Positions 32,195-44,121 of a stretch of 64,000 nucleotides of DNA are shown one piece after another; position 1 is the first letter of the stretch; each line of letters opens with the position of its first letter. Origin of the DNA: Clavaria fumosa (taxonomy: Eukaryota > Basidiomycota > Agaricomycetes > Agaricales > Clavariaceae); contig OX637796.1 of assembly GCA_951802425.1 (NCBI GenBank), positions 2,356,001 through 2,420,000 on the forward strand. Reading direction: 5' to 3'. Both the position numbers and the translations under genes were made by a program. The notes under the pieces were generated by a model. The model was not told the DNA's origin and searched no databases. It was given only the letters and a program-made list of their open reading frames with translations.

Positions 32195-34853
32195 ATGGAC
32201 GCTAGCCTCGTAAATTATGCAGGAACGTACAAGTTCCCCCTGGGTCTTAGCTCGACCGGAAACAATGTGGTGAGTTGTCGTTGTCCTTGATCTGTTCAAA
32301 ATATATCAATTGATAGTGTCCCATAGATGGATGCTGTACTCGCACAGATGCCTCTCTTGGCTATAGGTCTATTAGGCCCTGGTATCGCAGCATTCTTTGT
32401 GGCTCTGAAGCGCCTTAATTTGTATGTGGCTTCCTTGAACCTCTATCACACCTGAATCAGAATATGTTCAAGGCTTTTTTGGTGTATCTTTGCATCCACC
32501 ATATTCGCTTTTGTTTCTGCCATCTTGGACCTCACCTTTATTCTGCTCCGTGCCAAACAACAACAATCTCGGAGCCTGTCATTTCTCGTGCCTTTTATAT
32601 TGTTACGTGAGATAACCATCTCTCTGTCTATCGGTCTCCGATTCGTCTTTGTATGGCTCTTCATCTATACACTCCCGACCCGTGGGACAGGATTGGACAT
32701 AACCCCCGCGCGACCAGAATCTATTCTCTCTCTGGTTCCTCTCCAGGGTGGGCCGAGAGACAGAAAACGCAAACGCCAGCCTTTTCTCGATCTTTGGGTC
32801 CTTTTGCCAATGATTTTAGCCATTATGGTATTCAATATCCTCTGGAGGCTGATCGAACAATTCCACCGTCGCGGGCCGATTTATCTAGTGGACAACATTC
32901 TTCAGCTCGTCACTTCAGTTATTTTTGTGCTTTCCTTCAAGATCCGTGAGGCAAAGTTTGACCAACAGAACCGACAGCTGAGATTGTGCTTCCCGCCCAT
33001 CACCAGCCTCCTCTTTACCCTGGCCCTCGGAATCGGTAACATTCTCATCTGTCAGTGTCTTTTTTGCTTGTGCGACGCCTGCAACCTAATTCTTGATACT
33101 TTCCAGTCGCCTTTAGTGAATCTATAATTGGCCGATTTGTTCAAGCTATGGAACTGTATATCTTCATCTTCTTTATCATGATAGATGTGGTTCAGAACAT
33201 GATGGCTGTATCTAACACGGTGATCACTCGTACTAGCGAATCGGGGGAAAAGAAGGACACCTTGCCAACATCTATCGAGCGACTATCACAACCCGGTTCC
33301 ATACACTCTCAGACGCATGATCTGCGTCCGCGCGGTCGGAAAATCCAGCAGCTTACATCGCGACTTACCAGGATGTCTTCTGACCACATGTCGAGAGCGT
33401 CCTCCTGGCTCTTCACAAATAACCGGCGCCGTGCCCAGCAATCCGGGAATCGGACGTGGAGCGACGACGACGCTTCTCAGCGCGGTGGAGTCTCCGGAAA
33501 TCATGCGTCCTCCAAGATACCCTCACGGGAGAGTTCCAAACGAGACAGGGCCGCCAGGCCGCCAGAGTCTAACGCGACGTGAGTAATTTGTTCGTCTCCA
33601 GATTAGACATCTTTCTCAAGGAAGCTGGCAGGGTCTCTCGGTTCAACTCGGCAAGGAGCAACAATAACGGGGAATCGCTCAATGCGCGCTCTTCCTCCGG
33701 AAACCGCCGGTCCGCAGGGACAAATTCGCTGTTGTCGTACTATACACGTTGGATGGACCCAAATAAGGCGCCTTCTATCCCGGATGTCCCGCCGATCCCA
33801 GATTCACCTGCGCTCGGAAAATATTTCATGGAGGATCATCGCTCACTGTCTCGCAATGTTTCACTCACCCGCAGGTTGTCTACTCCTCCGTTTCCTCCTC
33901 TCCCGCCGCAACCGGAAGTGTCCCCTAGACTTGAAGCGTCCTCCAGTCCTGAAGCCTCGCCCGACCCTGAAGACTCTCCCACCTCCGAAAACTCCCCAAA
34001 CCCTGAGGACTCCATCCCCGAGTCCTCTTCCAGCATTGAAGCCTCCCCTTGGTCTGAAGCCTCTTCCGACCTAAAGGATTTCTCTAGCCCTGAAGGCTCT
34101 CCTATCCTCCGAGCCTCCCCGAGCCCCAAAGCCTCTCCCAGCCTTAATGTCTTCCTCCGCCCCGAAGCGCAGCAAGTCTCCGATGAAGTTACATCCGAGG
34201 ATACACCGCCGGCATCCGAAGAAATATTGTTGACGGCCGAAAGTACTCGGGAAACCTCTGAACCTACCTTATTAATGGCGGCGGTTGCGAAACAGGTACA
34301 GGGGAACGGCTTGAAGATCCACTCCGTAGGTTCTGGGTCGACTGTGAGGTTCCGCATCGCGCCACCTCTTCGGAGCCCACCACCCAATTTTCCGCCACCA
34401 TTACCCCCCATCAAGAATGGCCCTCTTGACGTGTCAGACTTGAGCAAAATACTGCGGTCTCCCAATGACTCACCGGCCACAAAGGCGCCTAGTACCTTTC
34501 TTCTTACCCTGCCGAAAGTTGGTCTACCTGCCATGCCAAAGATTAGCGCCAGTATACCTTCTTCGACAAGGGTTGGCGCCACTACACTTGCTAGACCAAT
34601 GGCTGGCGCGGGTCTACCTGCCTTGCCAAGGAATGATGTCAGCGAGCCTCCTATTCCAAAGGCTAGCGCCAGTCCATCTTCCCTGGAAAAGATTAACACT
34701 ACTGTAACGTCCCTGTGGGACAACGGGGCCATCGCACCTCTCCGGCCACAGAAGCGCGTTCTGATACACGACTTCACTCCGCTAGACGGCCTCGAGTCCG
34801 AGGATGCGTTTGAGAAACCGAGACCTGCTCCGCCAGTAGTCCCGCGACCTTGA
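32195..34853 (+). CDS. Multi-pass membrane protein with long repetitive proline/serine-rich tail
   Basis: Exons join to about 760 residues. The first 300 residues hold roughly seven hydrophobic segments (MPLLAIGLLGPGIAAFFVAL, FAFVSAILDLTFILL, FVFVWLFIYTL, LLPMILAIMVFNILW, LVTSVIFVLSF, ITSLLFTLALGIGNILI and LYIFIFFIMIDVVQN). The count resembles a seven-transmembrane protein, but I see no receptor-family motif. The rest is predicted cytoplasmic: basic/Ser-rich (MSRASSWLFTNNRRRAQQSG), then about ten imperfect copies of a Ser-Pro-Glu/Asp motif (EASSSPEASPDPEDSP...), poly-Pro and repeats of Gly-Leu-Pro-Ala-hydrophobic-Pro. The junction near 33577 fits a 53-nt GT-AG intron better than a 23-nt one. 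The first exon (MDASLVNYAGTYKFPLGLSS) is plausible but could be replaced by the Met at 32337. Confidence 0.65.
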
Positions 34854-35475
34854 TATATCATCCATCATTTCCTCAATCACGAAACTAATATAACACACCT
34901 AGTTTGTATCAATACATACCTTGTGCGGAGCAATTGGCCTCTTTCCTTGCGATGGGTATTAATTTCTCGCGGTTACGACTCGGTCATTGTCGAGGAACAT
35001 TCACGTCAAATGGACGTGTCATTCGGCTTCGGCGTTCATACAATGCCCTGCAGAGTTGCACTCTTATATTATATTTTGACCGAAAGTTCATAGACTGCCG
35101 TTCATGTTACTGCGAAACGAGAAGGAATTGCAAATTGTCCCATCATCGCCCATGGGACATCTACAAATGACAGAGAAAACATTGGTAGAATGGTATTGAT
35201 GCCCATGTGAATAGTTCGAGCCTATGCAACGGGTGTGAACCGCCAATGCTGCCTGCGGTTTGTCACAACCATATTCTCGATGAACAACTGTGGGAAACAA
35301 GGATATTGATTACTCGAATCATTAGGAGCGTACTAAAACTGCTCGCGTACCGCTCCATCTACGCTCGAGATGTAGTTTTTGTCCTCGATGACGCGCGGAG
35401 GAGAGCTACTAAGGTCAATGCTGATACTGTTGGGAATTTAAGATCTCGGGAATAGCCAATTGGGGAAGTGGCGAC
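34854..35475. other. Intergenic region
   Basis: About 620 bp between convergent genes. No convincing coding frame, repeat or RNA gene was found. Some short frames on both strands lack splice support. Confidence 0.45.
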
Positions 35476-36569
35476 TCACAAATAATATTTTGAAGATTCC
35501 TGAACTGGTATTAACCGGCAAACATTGTGTGAACTCGTGATGATTGGTGCAGTTCCAAGACCGCCTAGGAAAATTGCCCCAGCAAATGTATCTCGAGCAG
35601 CGAGGGCAAAGGTAGACACGATATAGCAACCCCCTTCTGGGGCCCGTTCAATCTTGAACTGAAACGCAGCGATTGGGACACCATAGGAGGTGATCGTAGG
35701 GAATGAGCGAGGCTTACTCTCCTGGCACAAAGAGGACGAAGGCTAAGGGTTTCTAATGGGGTTACGCTGACAGCTGCGGTCAGCGTCTCAAACTCATTCC
35801 ACACTATCATCTCACAGCCTATGGAAACAAAGTTTCAGATATTATTTGACATGAGATCCAACATTGAGTGACCTGTCTTCCGATTTCTGATCGTACAGAA
35901 TCCGCCAACGATGTGACTATGCACATCGTGCCGCCCTTCATTAACAGGTGACCTGAGTAATGCGACATCCGCTTTGTGATTACCAAACAGCTCAAAAGCC
36001 CACTGCTGCGTCGGGTGACCCTTTCGATTTTTGTCAGGTGGAGATGAGCGAGCCATGAAAAGCACGAACGTTGCATTCCCGGAGGGCTACCTGCATAAAC
36101 GTGAGACCCTCGCAAACTCATCGAGACCGACGCATACATGGTTATCATCACAGAGTGTCAAGACACGATCCTGGAAGCCAATTCTATGCTTTGTGGATAA
36201 GGTGGTGCTAGGGCGACGGCGGTGCGCGAGACTACTAACGTAAAAACGTCACGAAAGGGCTTTGCTACCCAGAACCCAGGATACTGGAGAGAGATGACGA
36301 GACTGTCTGATGATTCTTCAGGTCCAAAGGTGGCGTCGTTAGCGGACCCAGTGAGCCTGTAGGCGCCATCTTCTTGGGGTATCACTTTCCACTTTGGTGG
36401 CAGTTGAGAAATGATTTAGCATGTAACCAAAAAACGAACGACAAACCCTTGTAGCTATATTTCCTGCGCTGAGGGAATAATCGGCTTCCACGTTGAGGTA
36501 TAAATTACGAGCGACGCTCCTGGTGAGGTAGATACCCTCCGGGAGAGAAGTGCGTGGGAAGCAGGGCAT
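35476..36569 (-). CDS. Orphan protein with possible beta-trefoil repeats
   Basis: Six exons join in frame with GT-AG introns to about 250-300 residues, ending IPVQESSKYYL. I recognise no family by name. The pattern resembles beta-trefoil proteins such as ricin-B-like lectins or fungal peptidase inhibitors: an opening LPEGIYLTRSVARNLYLNVE, then TRWKVIPQEDGAYRL. Later units contain TQQWAFELFGNHKADVALLR and AAFQFKIERAPEGGCYIVST. Each has a Trp/Phe-X-hydrophobic core followed by a Gly/Tyr turn. No signal peptide is evident, in keeping with cytosolic fungal defence lectins, but that function is only a guess. The start is uncertain: MPCFPRTSLPEG at 36569 leads directly into the first repeat, while Met at 36632 and 36653 are also open. 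Confidence 0.5.
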
Positions 36570-36987
36570 ATCGAGTAAATGGCGAATGCACTGTGAGAGC
36601 AATTCATAGGAACCTTTGGATCTGGATGACATTTGCGCTTCCCAATTGCTCAAGAGACTCGCTCAGAGCTATCTACCTTGAGAGCAGGAAGGTAGCAGAC
36701 GAAAGGCTAAGTTTATTCATGACTTCTGGGCAGAGAAGAGAAGGCATCGTGATGTCCCTTCAATGTATACGGGTGTCAAAGGCAAAGCGATTGCGTAGTT
36801 CTAGACATTGCTGAATTGAGGCGACGACGACGACGACGACGACGAATTTTGGCAAGTCGCTAGGAAAGTCACGTGGACGGACGAAGAACACGCGCTCTTT
36901 TATGGTGAAGATGACGTCACCTTACTATATTCGGATACACCACACAAACCTCCGCTCTGCTCATTCCTCCCTTCCCATCCTTTCACC
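36570..36987. other. Intergenic region with CGA trinucleotide repeat
   Basis: About 420 bp between the divergent orphan gene and the DnaJ gene, probably containing both promoters. It includes eight perfect CGA units at 36822-36845. Confidence 0.5.
36822..36845 (+). repeat. (CGA)8 microsatellite
   Basis: Eight uninterrupted CGA units. It is non-coding in the gene models given here, and probably length-variable between strains. Confidence 0.9.
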
Positions 36988-37782
36988 ATGTCCGCATTCC
37001 CAAACTACTACGACCTGCTGGGCGTACAGAAGAACGCTACTCATGAAGAAATTCGTCAATCTTACAAAAAGGAGTCCCTTAGGTCCTTCCATCTTTTGCT
37101 CTCATAACGCCTCTCCTCGCTCACATCCCAGTTTCGCAGGTCTCATCCAGACAGACTAGTTAATGCAACCCCTGTAGAGAGAAGGAAGGCTACAGAAAAG
37201 TTCCAAGCAGTAGCAGACGCCTATTACGTTCTCTCTGACCCCGAACGGCGCAAGGAATACGACGCGCTCTATGCGTCAAGAACGGCTAGCGCAGATTCTA
37301 GTTTCTATTCCCAATTTGCGAGCATGTTTAATCAGGCCCGGGGAGGAGCGGGGTCTGCATCGGCAGAAAATCCACATGCCGATGCACAAGGCGTCTTCAC
37401 CGACGTCTTTGAGGAGGTGCGTGGTTTCCCTTTCTGTTTGATGTTATCTGATTCCTTTCTCAACCCCAGCTTCTTCGGCCCGAGGTTGAGCGCGCTCTGC
37501 CATGGTGTACTTGGCTGGGTTCCATCTGTGGAGCCGGTATTGGCTTCATCATCGCCAATCTTCCTGGCTTGCTACTCGGGGCTGTGGCAGGGAATCGACT
37601 TGGAGCCATCCGAGATGCCAAAGGGAAGTCGGTCGCAGCCGTGTTTACGCAACTGAATGGTAATCAGAAGGCCGAGGTGCGTCAGATTTCGATGACCTTC
37701 ACGCCCATCAATATCTAATTTAGCCTGTATTCACAAGATTCTACGTGCATTAGCGCTAAAGGTCCTAGGCTCTGCGCTATGA
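36988..37782 (+). CDS. DnaJ-domain protein with glycine-zipper-like membrane region
   Basis: MSAFPNYYDLLGVQKNATHE starts a J domain. The HPD motif (SHPDR) is built across the first intron, and FQAVADAYYVLSDPERRKEY completes the domain. After a linker, exon 3 gives LPWCTWLGSICGAGIGFIIA, NLPGLLLGAVAGNRLGAIRD and AKGKSVAAVF. The Gly/Ala spacing (GAGIGF, GAVAGNRLGAI) is like glycine-zipper segments that insert in or lie on membranes. The last exon ends ILRALALKVLGSAL, stop 37780-37782. It should recruit and stimulate an Hsp70. No zinc-finger or CTD is present, so it is a class C J protein. Three introns, all GT-AG. Confidence 0.85.
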
Positions 37783-38186
37783 TCTGAATTTCATGATGCG
37801 CGGTTCGTTTAGGAAGAGAAATATGGTCCTCTGGCATGGTAAGCAGCCAGTACAATCGCCTGACCTTGGTTGATGAGTTACGGCCCAGTATGTACCATGT
37901 TTGACGGATGTGAGGGGGAATTTGACAAGGATAGGATTCTGTGCGAAGGAATATAATTATAATTTTGATGATGAATGCAACAAAACAAATGGCAAGACAG
38001 AAACATGTGTGAAGCGTGCAATACACGGCGTTACTCCGTTCAGCTCAGTGAATCAACCAAATCGCGTCCATCGACTTCCGCCCACTCCCACATACCCCAG
38101 GGCTTGCCTGTCCCTTCCCCTTTGCCGTGCCTTTGGCTCACATCCGAAGGGATTTCGCTTGCTTCCGCCCCTTCACTGCGTTTGGC
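37783..38186. other. Intergenic region
   Basis: About 400 bp between the DnaJ gene and the next plus-strand gene. Nothing recognisable apart from a CT-rich stretch (around 38070-38160) just before the next start, as often seen in fungal promoters. Confidence 0.45.
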
Positions 38187-39377
38187 ATGTCCAGCCGTCT
38201 TGTTCATCGCTCGAGATCCCATTCCGTATGCGCTTCTCCCATCCAAGAGGACACCTGGAGCACGGCCATAAAAAGAGCCAAACCACACCATCCTTTCCGT
38301 AACGATTTCCCAACAACCCAGACATGGGATGTTGAAGCATGGAGCTCCGGACGCAAACGGGTGAGGCGACATATCGACGTATGTATGATCTTCCTTCCCG
38401 AGTGCCTCTCATCTGATGGTGGTGCAAACCAGCTACCTGTATCTCTCACCAATGACGACGAGTCACCGTCAGCGTGTACCCGGCGACTCGCCACATTGCC
38501 ATTCACGTCTGCAGAATTCGATTTCTACCCAGGACGTAAACGGAGAACCAATCCTTCCTCTCGTCCTCTGCCCTCGCCCATCGATACCTCCCCCTTGTCG
38601 GCTTCCGGCGTCCACCCGCCCAGTGAAAACGAATTGAAGCAGTTGCATTCCGATGCATTCTGGGAGCTACGAAGAAGCGTTGCGCAGAATGGCGAAGGCT
38701 TCGTACGCCGCATGCGTAATTACGAAGATCATAGGTCCCGTTCAGGTGCGCATAAATTGAGAAGGCGCAATACAAGCAGAAGCAGGAAGACGAAGACTTC
38801 TCTCAGGACGGAAGCTCCTGTGGGGAGTTCCGATCAGGACTCGGAAGAAGACGATATCCAAATCTTCGGTGATGCAGGATCCTGCGCGGCCGAAGGTGGG
38901 CCACGCAAGAGACGCGCGCTCTCCCTTGGGTTGCTTAATGCCTCGGACTGCATTGACCTGCGGAGGGACATCTGCTCGTCCCCAATTACCATGTGCGACT
39001 CACCCTCAGACGACGACAATGTCTCTGCTCACTCAAAAAACTTGCGTACATCACCAATGACGCACGTTGACGCACCGGCCCGCACACCGGCCCTGTCGCA
39101 CACCGACTCGGCCTCGAACAACTCCTCTCTCGTCTCGCTCCCGCTCCTGAACGCGTGCCAAGCGGGGCCATCCCAGTCACACTCAACCCGACACTCGACT
39201 CCGTTTTCTTTGTGCCCACCTCCCTCAGCGTCAGCGTCGCGCTCTGAAAAAGCAATCGCCGCGCTCAGCCTTGCTCTAGCTAATGGCGCCGGCGGTCTCA
39301 ACGATTACCAGGCACTTCTTGAGGTTCAAGGAGGCCAAGCCCGCGACGTGGCCGAAGTCGGAGAGCTTTGGCATTGA
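38187..39377 (+). CDS. Uncharacterised Ser/Arg-rich protein, probably nuclear
   Basis: One open exon of about 396 codons from MSSRLVHRSRSHSVCASPIQ to the TGA after EVGELWH; an intron around 38373-38425 cannot be excluded. No known domain seen. The best candidate for a structured, conserved block is NELKQLHSDAFWELRRSVAQ followed by NGEGFVRRMRNYEDHRSR. Basic clusters (HKLRRRNTSRSRKTKT, GRKRRTNPS) suggest nuclear localisation. The rest is Ser/Pro/Asp-rich and likely disordered. The C-terminal helix SEKAIAALSLALANGAGGLN and DYQALLEVQ may be a short interaction motif. Convergent with the next gene. Confidence 0.6.
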   Translation: MSSRLVHRSRSHSVCASPIQEDTWSTAIKRAKPHHPFRNDFPTTQTWDVEAWSSGRKRVRRHIDVCMIFLPECLSSDGGANQLPVSLTNDDESPSACTRRLATLPFTSAEFDFYPGRKRRTNPSSRPLPSPIDTSPLSASGVHPPSENELKQLHSDAFWELRRSVAQNGEGFVRRMRNYEDHRSRSGAHKLRRRNTSRSRKTKTSLRTEAPVGSSDQDSEEDDIQIFGDAGSCAAEGGPRKRRALSLGLLNASDCIDLRRDICSSPITMCDSPSDDDNVSAHSKNLRTSPMTHVDAPARTPALSHTDSASNNSSLVSLPLLNACQAGPSQSHSTRHSTPFSLCPPPSASASRSEKAIAALSLALANGAGGLNDYQALLEVQGGQARDVAEVGELWH

Positions 39378-39487
39378 GCGCCCTCTGCTCTTCGCCGGAG
39401 TCATGATTTTGGTAATAATTGTCAGTTCGCCCCTTACGCGTGTTATACCAAGTCAAACGCCTCTCGTTTTTCGTATATCGGCATTGC

Positions 39488-42400
39488 TCATTGTGAACCT
39501 TCGCGAACATTCCACCTACTCGCTTCGCCTGTACATTCTAAAATAAAGGAAATCGGTATCGGATTGTGTATCATATCGTACAATTCAACCTCTGCCATAT
39601 TTCTTGCCCAGCATTCCAGGATGCTTACCACATCATCGCTCAAGGCGCTAGTACGAGCCTTGTGGTATGATATGAGCGGCAGAAGAATAGCCGTTGTTTC
39701 TGCTGAGCTAGACGCTGGCGAAACATTCGGGTCAGATGGTGCCATAAACTTCAAGCTCAAATACTGTACCGTTGTGTCACCAGTGTTGACTACTGCATTG
39801 GAGATCTTTGAACTTGGCGGTCAGAATCGTGGACGCCCGAATTCAGAGGCAAAGGAGGGACAGAACACCTGATTTAACAGCGACCTTCCGGCCAGAGATA
39901 ATCTTTCCTTGAGAACCTCGCCGTATTCCTCATGCAATACAGCTTTGCCCGCGCCATCGTCGATCGCCGCTCTTAGAGCCACACAAAGAGTCATAGTCCA
40001 TGGTGAGCATAAGATAAAGCGAACTGTTGAGAAGGAGCTGTGTCAACCAAAGTACATGGGACGCATACTTAGAAAAGGAGGAAGCGAGGGTATACGGATC
40101 GACCTGTCTGAGAGTCCCCACGCGCGAGAAGGAAAACGAGAGCGCGACAGATAACCGGACTTATGAGCAGCGCCAGAATTTCATCATTCTCGTCCAAGAA
40201 ATGGTGACCCAAGATTAGCAAGAGCACATCTCGAAGCTGGCTCCAGGCCTGAGCACATCGTAGGGCATTGCAGGTGCGGTTCGCCGCAAGCACGTAATTA
40301 GCGAAAGCGGCTATATGGATGAAATGCTCATTTGGAAAATCTTGTTCATCTAATCTCCAGCAAGTAGACTCACCTGCACTGGATAGGTTGGAACATCTAC
40401 ACCGAAGAGAGAATTGCCAAAGAACGTCATCTTGCCAAACTTTGGTCACATCGCTGAGAGAGCCAGTAGATCTCAGATTCTCAGCAGCTGCCAGAGACAT
40501 AACAAATGCATCATGGAGCGCTGCCACTTGGCGAGACGTAGGTGCTTCCAAAGGCAGCCTTGTACTCAGGATAGTGAATAAGTCACAGACAGTCCTTGTG
40601 TGGAGGCATCCTCGCATGCCATTGTGCCAGATGAAAGTAAGGAGGTTGAGGATCAGCCTAGTACGCTGGAGAAACCTTCCATCCCCAGTTATAGAACCAT
40701 CATTGTCTAATAGGTCGCTGGATGGGGAATTGTACTTATCCGAACAGCCGAAGGTGGAAGGACACTTACACCCTGGTCTGACTGACAGCTAGCGGAATAG
40801 TCAGAGACCAAGAGAAGCCAGTATCTGTAACAGACCTTCATCCAGTTTAGTGACGAAACAGAGTTTTGTGTCTTGACGCAGATGACTCAGGGTGAGATGA
40901 ACATCTGCATCGGGAATCGAAATAAGGATCCCAATAATCGCTTCTTGCACTGTCTTCTGATTCAATAGCAATCCTATGCAGAGAGAAAAACGTACCGGGG
41001 AGGGCAGTAACCATATTGTTGAGGAGAACATACAACATGCAGAGATTTTTGCAGAACGGAAGACAGAGACTGGGCTGGTCCCAGATTGCGGGGAGTGGAT
41101 CAAGAGCCATGCAAAGATTCTGAAAAACAGTCAGGAGACCAGCACACTCTTCGTCTGGTAAAAGGTTTGAATTTAATAAGTGCACGCCATGATGAAGCAA
41201 TCTCTATTGAAAAAAGCGAAGGAAGCTCGTCATTCATTTTGGACTGGGAAGAATACTTAGCAACTTGCAAGGAAAGCGATGGTGCAAGGCTTGGTATCTT
41301 GCATTATGAAATTCAGCATGCTTCTGGGAATTATGCTCATTACATGGTCCGATGCGGAGCCTGAGGGACTAGAGTCCAGATGGTATAGCCAAGTTGACGT
41401 CTGCAGAGTTTCAAAATTGGCCTGCAGGTGATTCTGTGCACCTCGCTTACCAATCTAGTCAGGTATTCGACATCGGCCACCCTTGCGTCGTCCCAGATTG
41501 TCCAACACCATGGCACCACGCAACCCCACTTGATCAAGATTGTCTGGGCGGGGTCAAGTACTTGGTGTGGCAGTGGTAGTTCATGAGTGAGGACCGTATC
41601 ATCTGCGATTAAGACGATCTGGATCAAGCTCAGCAGAGCTGCGCTGCTGTGCGGCCGCAGCGTCAAAAGAGTATTCATCGGGTCCAACTCTCCCATTGAA
41701 GAATGGTAAATGTGAGCTGCCTGCCCAGCGTTCAGAATACGATGAGAGAACAACAAACATTGATACTGCACAGCATATAAAACCACTATCATAGCGAAAG
41801 CGAGTCTTTCTTGGAGACTATGAGCAGCAACGTGGCCCCATGCAAGCGATCTGCGTGCAAAAAAATTCTTAGAATAAATTAGAAGATTCTCGATGATGGC
41901 GTCGCAATCAGGCCTGAAGCAAGGTGAGGTATCACGAACGCAAGACGGAGTTCAGGGGCGTACTTTATAGCCAACGCGGGGCCATATGACAACACTGGAT
42001 CTACGAGCTCGCGGCTCATGACGTGTGCCCCAAATAATAGTCGAAGGGACAGACGCTTCGCTGCCGGAGATGTGTGCTCAGAGGAAAGGACAAATGGCAG
42101 GGCATCCCATTGTTCTGGAACTTGAGCACATCTCATAGAAAATGAGGTTCGAACATACCAGGGAGTTGAGAGGCTGCCCATAGGATATCTTCAGTGTGTT
42201 GTATCTGCAAAGCCGGGGGCATCGAGGGCGATAGGCCATGGGAATGGAAGCCGGTCGCGACGGTCACGATCACTTCACCGAGCTTGGCAAGGATGACGTC
42301 TGCCCACGAAACTACCGCTGACGTAGCGTCCCCATTACTGAGAGATTGGGAGCCAATACGATTGAATATTGTGCGATATTGGAAAAGGATGGCCAAAACT

Positions 42401-42811
42401 TGGGTGCTGACTGCATAGCAACGGCGGCCATTCAACACGGTAACACTATGCGGCGTCTAGGTACATACGCATCGCGCCAAGACACGAGAAATCGGACTGG
42501 ACAAGAGAGGAAGGTAGTGTTGTGAGGCTCTCCAGGAAAGTTGAAATAGCATGCGACGCATCCTGTATGGTATGGTGCAAGCGCAAATCCTGCGAATCGA
42601 CCTCGTGGAGTTAAGCATGTGAGACAACAAGGGAACGACAGACCTGTGGGACGGCGTGAAGGTCGATTTCTTGCAGGATTTTGATACCAGTTAGCGCTCG
42701 TTCTGTGCAGTGTTGCGCATTAGCGTGTCCATCGCCTGTGTCCGGATTAGAAACACGACGCGCAGGCAAGGGTGAACTATCGTCTGATTCAGTACTGCCA
42801 TTGCCAGGCAT
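39488..42811 (-). CDS. Large uncharacterised helical protein, many exons
   Basis: A run of minus-strand coding pieces separated by short introns, starting MPGNGSTESDDSSPLPARRV and ending NVREGSQ. Pieces are leucine- and alanine-rich and look like stacked helices (for example LADAKLGEVIVTV-type segments, SLAAAENLRSTGSLSDVTKV and LLTVFQNLCMALDPLPAIWD). This suggests an armadillo/HEAT-like scaffold of roughly 850-950 residues. I could not name the family. The N-terminal 50 residues are acidic and Ser-rich. The end points come from the outermost open pieces and may be off by an exon. No repeat or catalytic motif is evident. Confidence 0.5.
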
Positions 42812-43033
42812 TGAAGTGTTGAAGCCAGAAGTATAAAGCTATATATGAAGCCAATCACTACGCTGAGGTAATGGTGTAAAGCACCACGCATTCCAACAAA
42901 GACGCCTTTCACAAGCTACTCATTACAATTTAAAGCCAAAGATCATCCACAGAGAATCGGTGCACAAGTTTCAGGGGGGCATCCGTGGCAGACAAGCGAG
43001 CCGAGAAACAAATGATGTCAATCTGTCGACGCG

Positions 43034-44064
43034 TCAACTCTGGTAATTATCGGTTCGGCCTCGAGTCCCCCGACCATGCAGACCAGGTGTATCGCTCAAC
43101 AAACTGGTCATCCCAGTCGCACAGCTCAGCTGGTCACTGCTTGATGCAAACAATGGGTCGAAAGCGCTCTCAGACTGTGGGGTCTGCAAGAAGAAAAGCG
43201 CCACTGAGGGGCGATCGAAGCATGAACGACACGTGCGAGCGTACAGTTGCATCATAGAAGTCGAGCTGCTCCCAATTCTCCTCTTCCTCCGTCCGCAGCG
43301 CTAGCAGCATTTCTCTTCGGACCGACGTTAAGCCACCTTGCGAGTAGAGTAAGTTGCTCTTATCTTCCGCTCTGCGCGCAGAAACTTGCGCCTCTTTCGC
43401 ATCAGCGAGCCTTTTGTCTTGCTTTGGCGGTGACGCCGAGGTTGGGGCTGGTTCATCGGGATCCGGGGGTGGGCCGTCGTCCGAGTCGGACCCGGAACCA
43501 ACCCCAAATCTACGCCTGCTCTTACGAGATAAGGCGTCCAAATAGGTCAGGGTGGGTCGGAGTTGATGGGTTTCGCTGATGGGGTGTAAATGGAGCTGGC
43601 CTGGGGAGGATTCAGCAAGCGCAGAAACGGTCTTGTCTGAGAAATGACAAGAGAAACAGGCACAAATCACCATCACGGACGATACCGAGCATGTATAGGT
43701 TTTTGTGCGCTATCTGCTCGCTTTGTAGGCGGATGTCCTCGAGCCTTGGTTCTTCCCCTTCATCCTGGGTCGCTTTCACAAGCTCCTGGTTCTTTTGACG
43801 GTCGTCCAACACCCGAGCTGAGCCAAAAGTCCGCCCCTTTTCCTCATTCCAGACCTCAGGCCGAGTATCGAAGGGTATGTGAACTTCGAGCCGCCGTGCG
43901 TTTGGCTTAACGCGTGCGCGAATGCATTTACCACTCGAGGCGGCGGACGGTGGGGCTTGCAATGGTCGACTTAGAAGGGGGAACTGGTGAAGTTGGATGT
44001 TGGGTTCAAGCGTGCTAGAGTAGTATATTGGCAATGTGGCGACAAGTTGATCGACCTCGTCCAT
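43034..44064 (-). CDS. RPC37: RNA polymerase III subunit RPC5 (Rpc37)
   Basis: MDEVDQLVATLPIYYSSTLE starts the protein, followed by QLHQFPLLSRPLQAPPSAAS and GKCIRARVKPNARRLEVHIP, characteristic of Rpc37/RPC5. Later come HPISETHQLRPTLTYLDALS and an acidic linker. The last exon after a GT-AG intron gives ESAFDPLFASSSDQLSCATG and MTSLLSD, matching the C-terminal region near the Pol III active centre that, with Rpc53, functions in termination and reinitiation. The start could be 39 bp upstream (Met at 44103), which would leave only 18 bp to the divergent FAP7 start. Confidence 0.85.
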
Positions 44065-44121
44065 GTATTGCAGTGTGAAGAAGCGCGTTGGTGACCGCAA
44101 CATGTCACATAAGTTTCTTGT

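Noticed and set aside
31910..32270. A minus-strand spliced frame (KTQGELVRSCIIYEASVHRT..., then NQFHAQLEGNQTPNTQTRRF...) upstream of ELP4.
   Set aside because: It overlaps the first exon of the plus-strand membrane protein, has no clear start and matches no family I know. Open antisense frames of 50 codons are common by chance.
33577..33599. A 23-nt micro-intron in the membrane-protein gene.
   Set aside because: A 53-nt GT-AG intron ending at GCTGGCAG has the same phase and a normal length.
36822..36845. Repeat block considered as a CRISPR-like or regulatory array.
   Set aside because: It is a simple CGA microsatellite without spacers; eukaryotic context.
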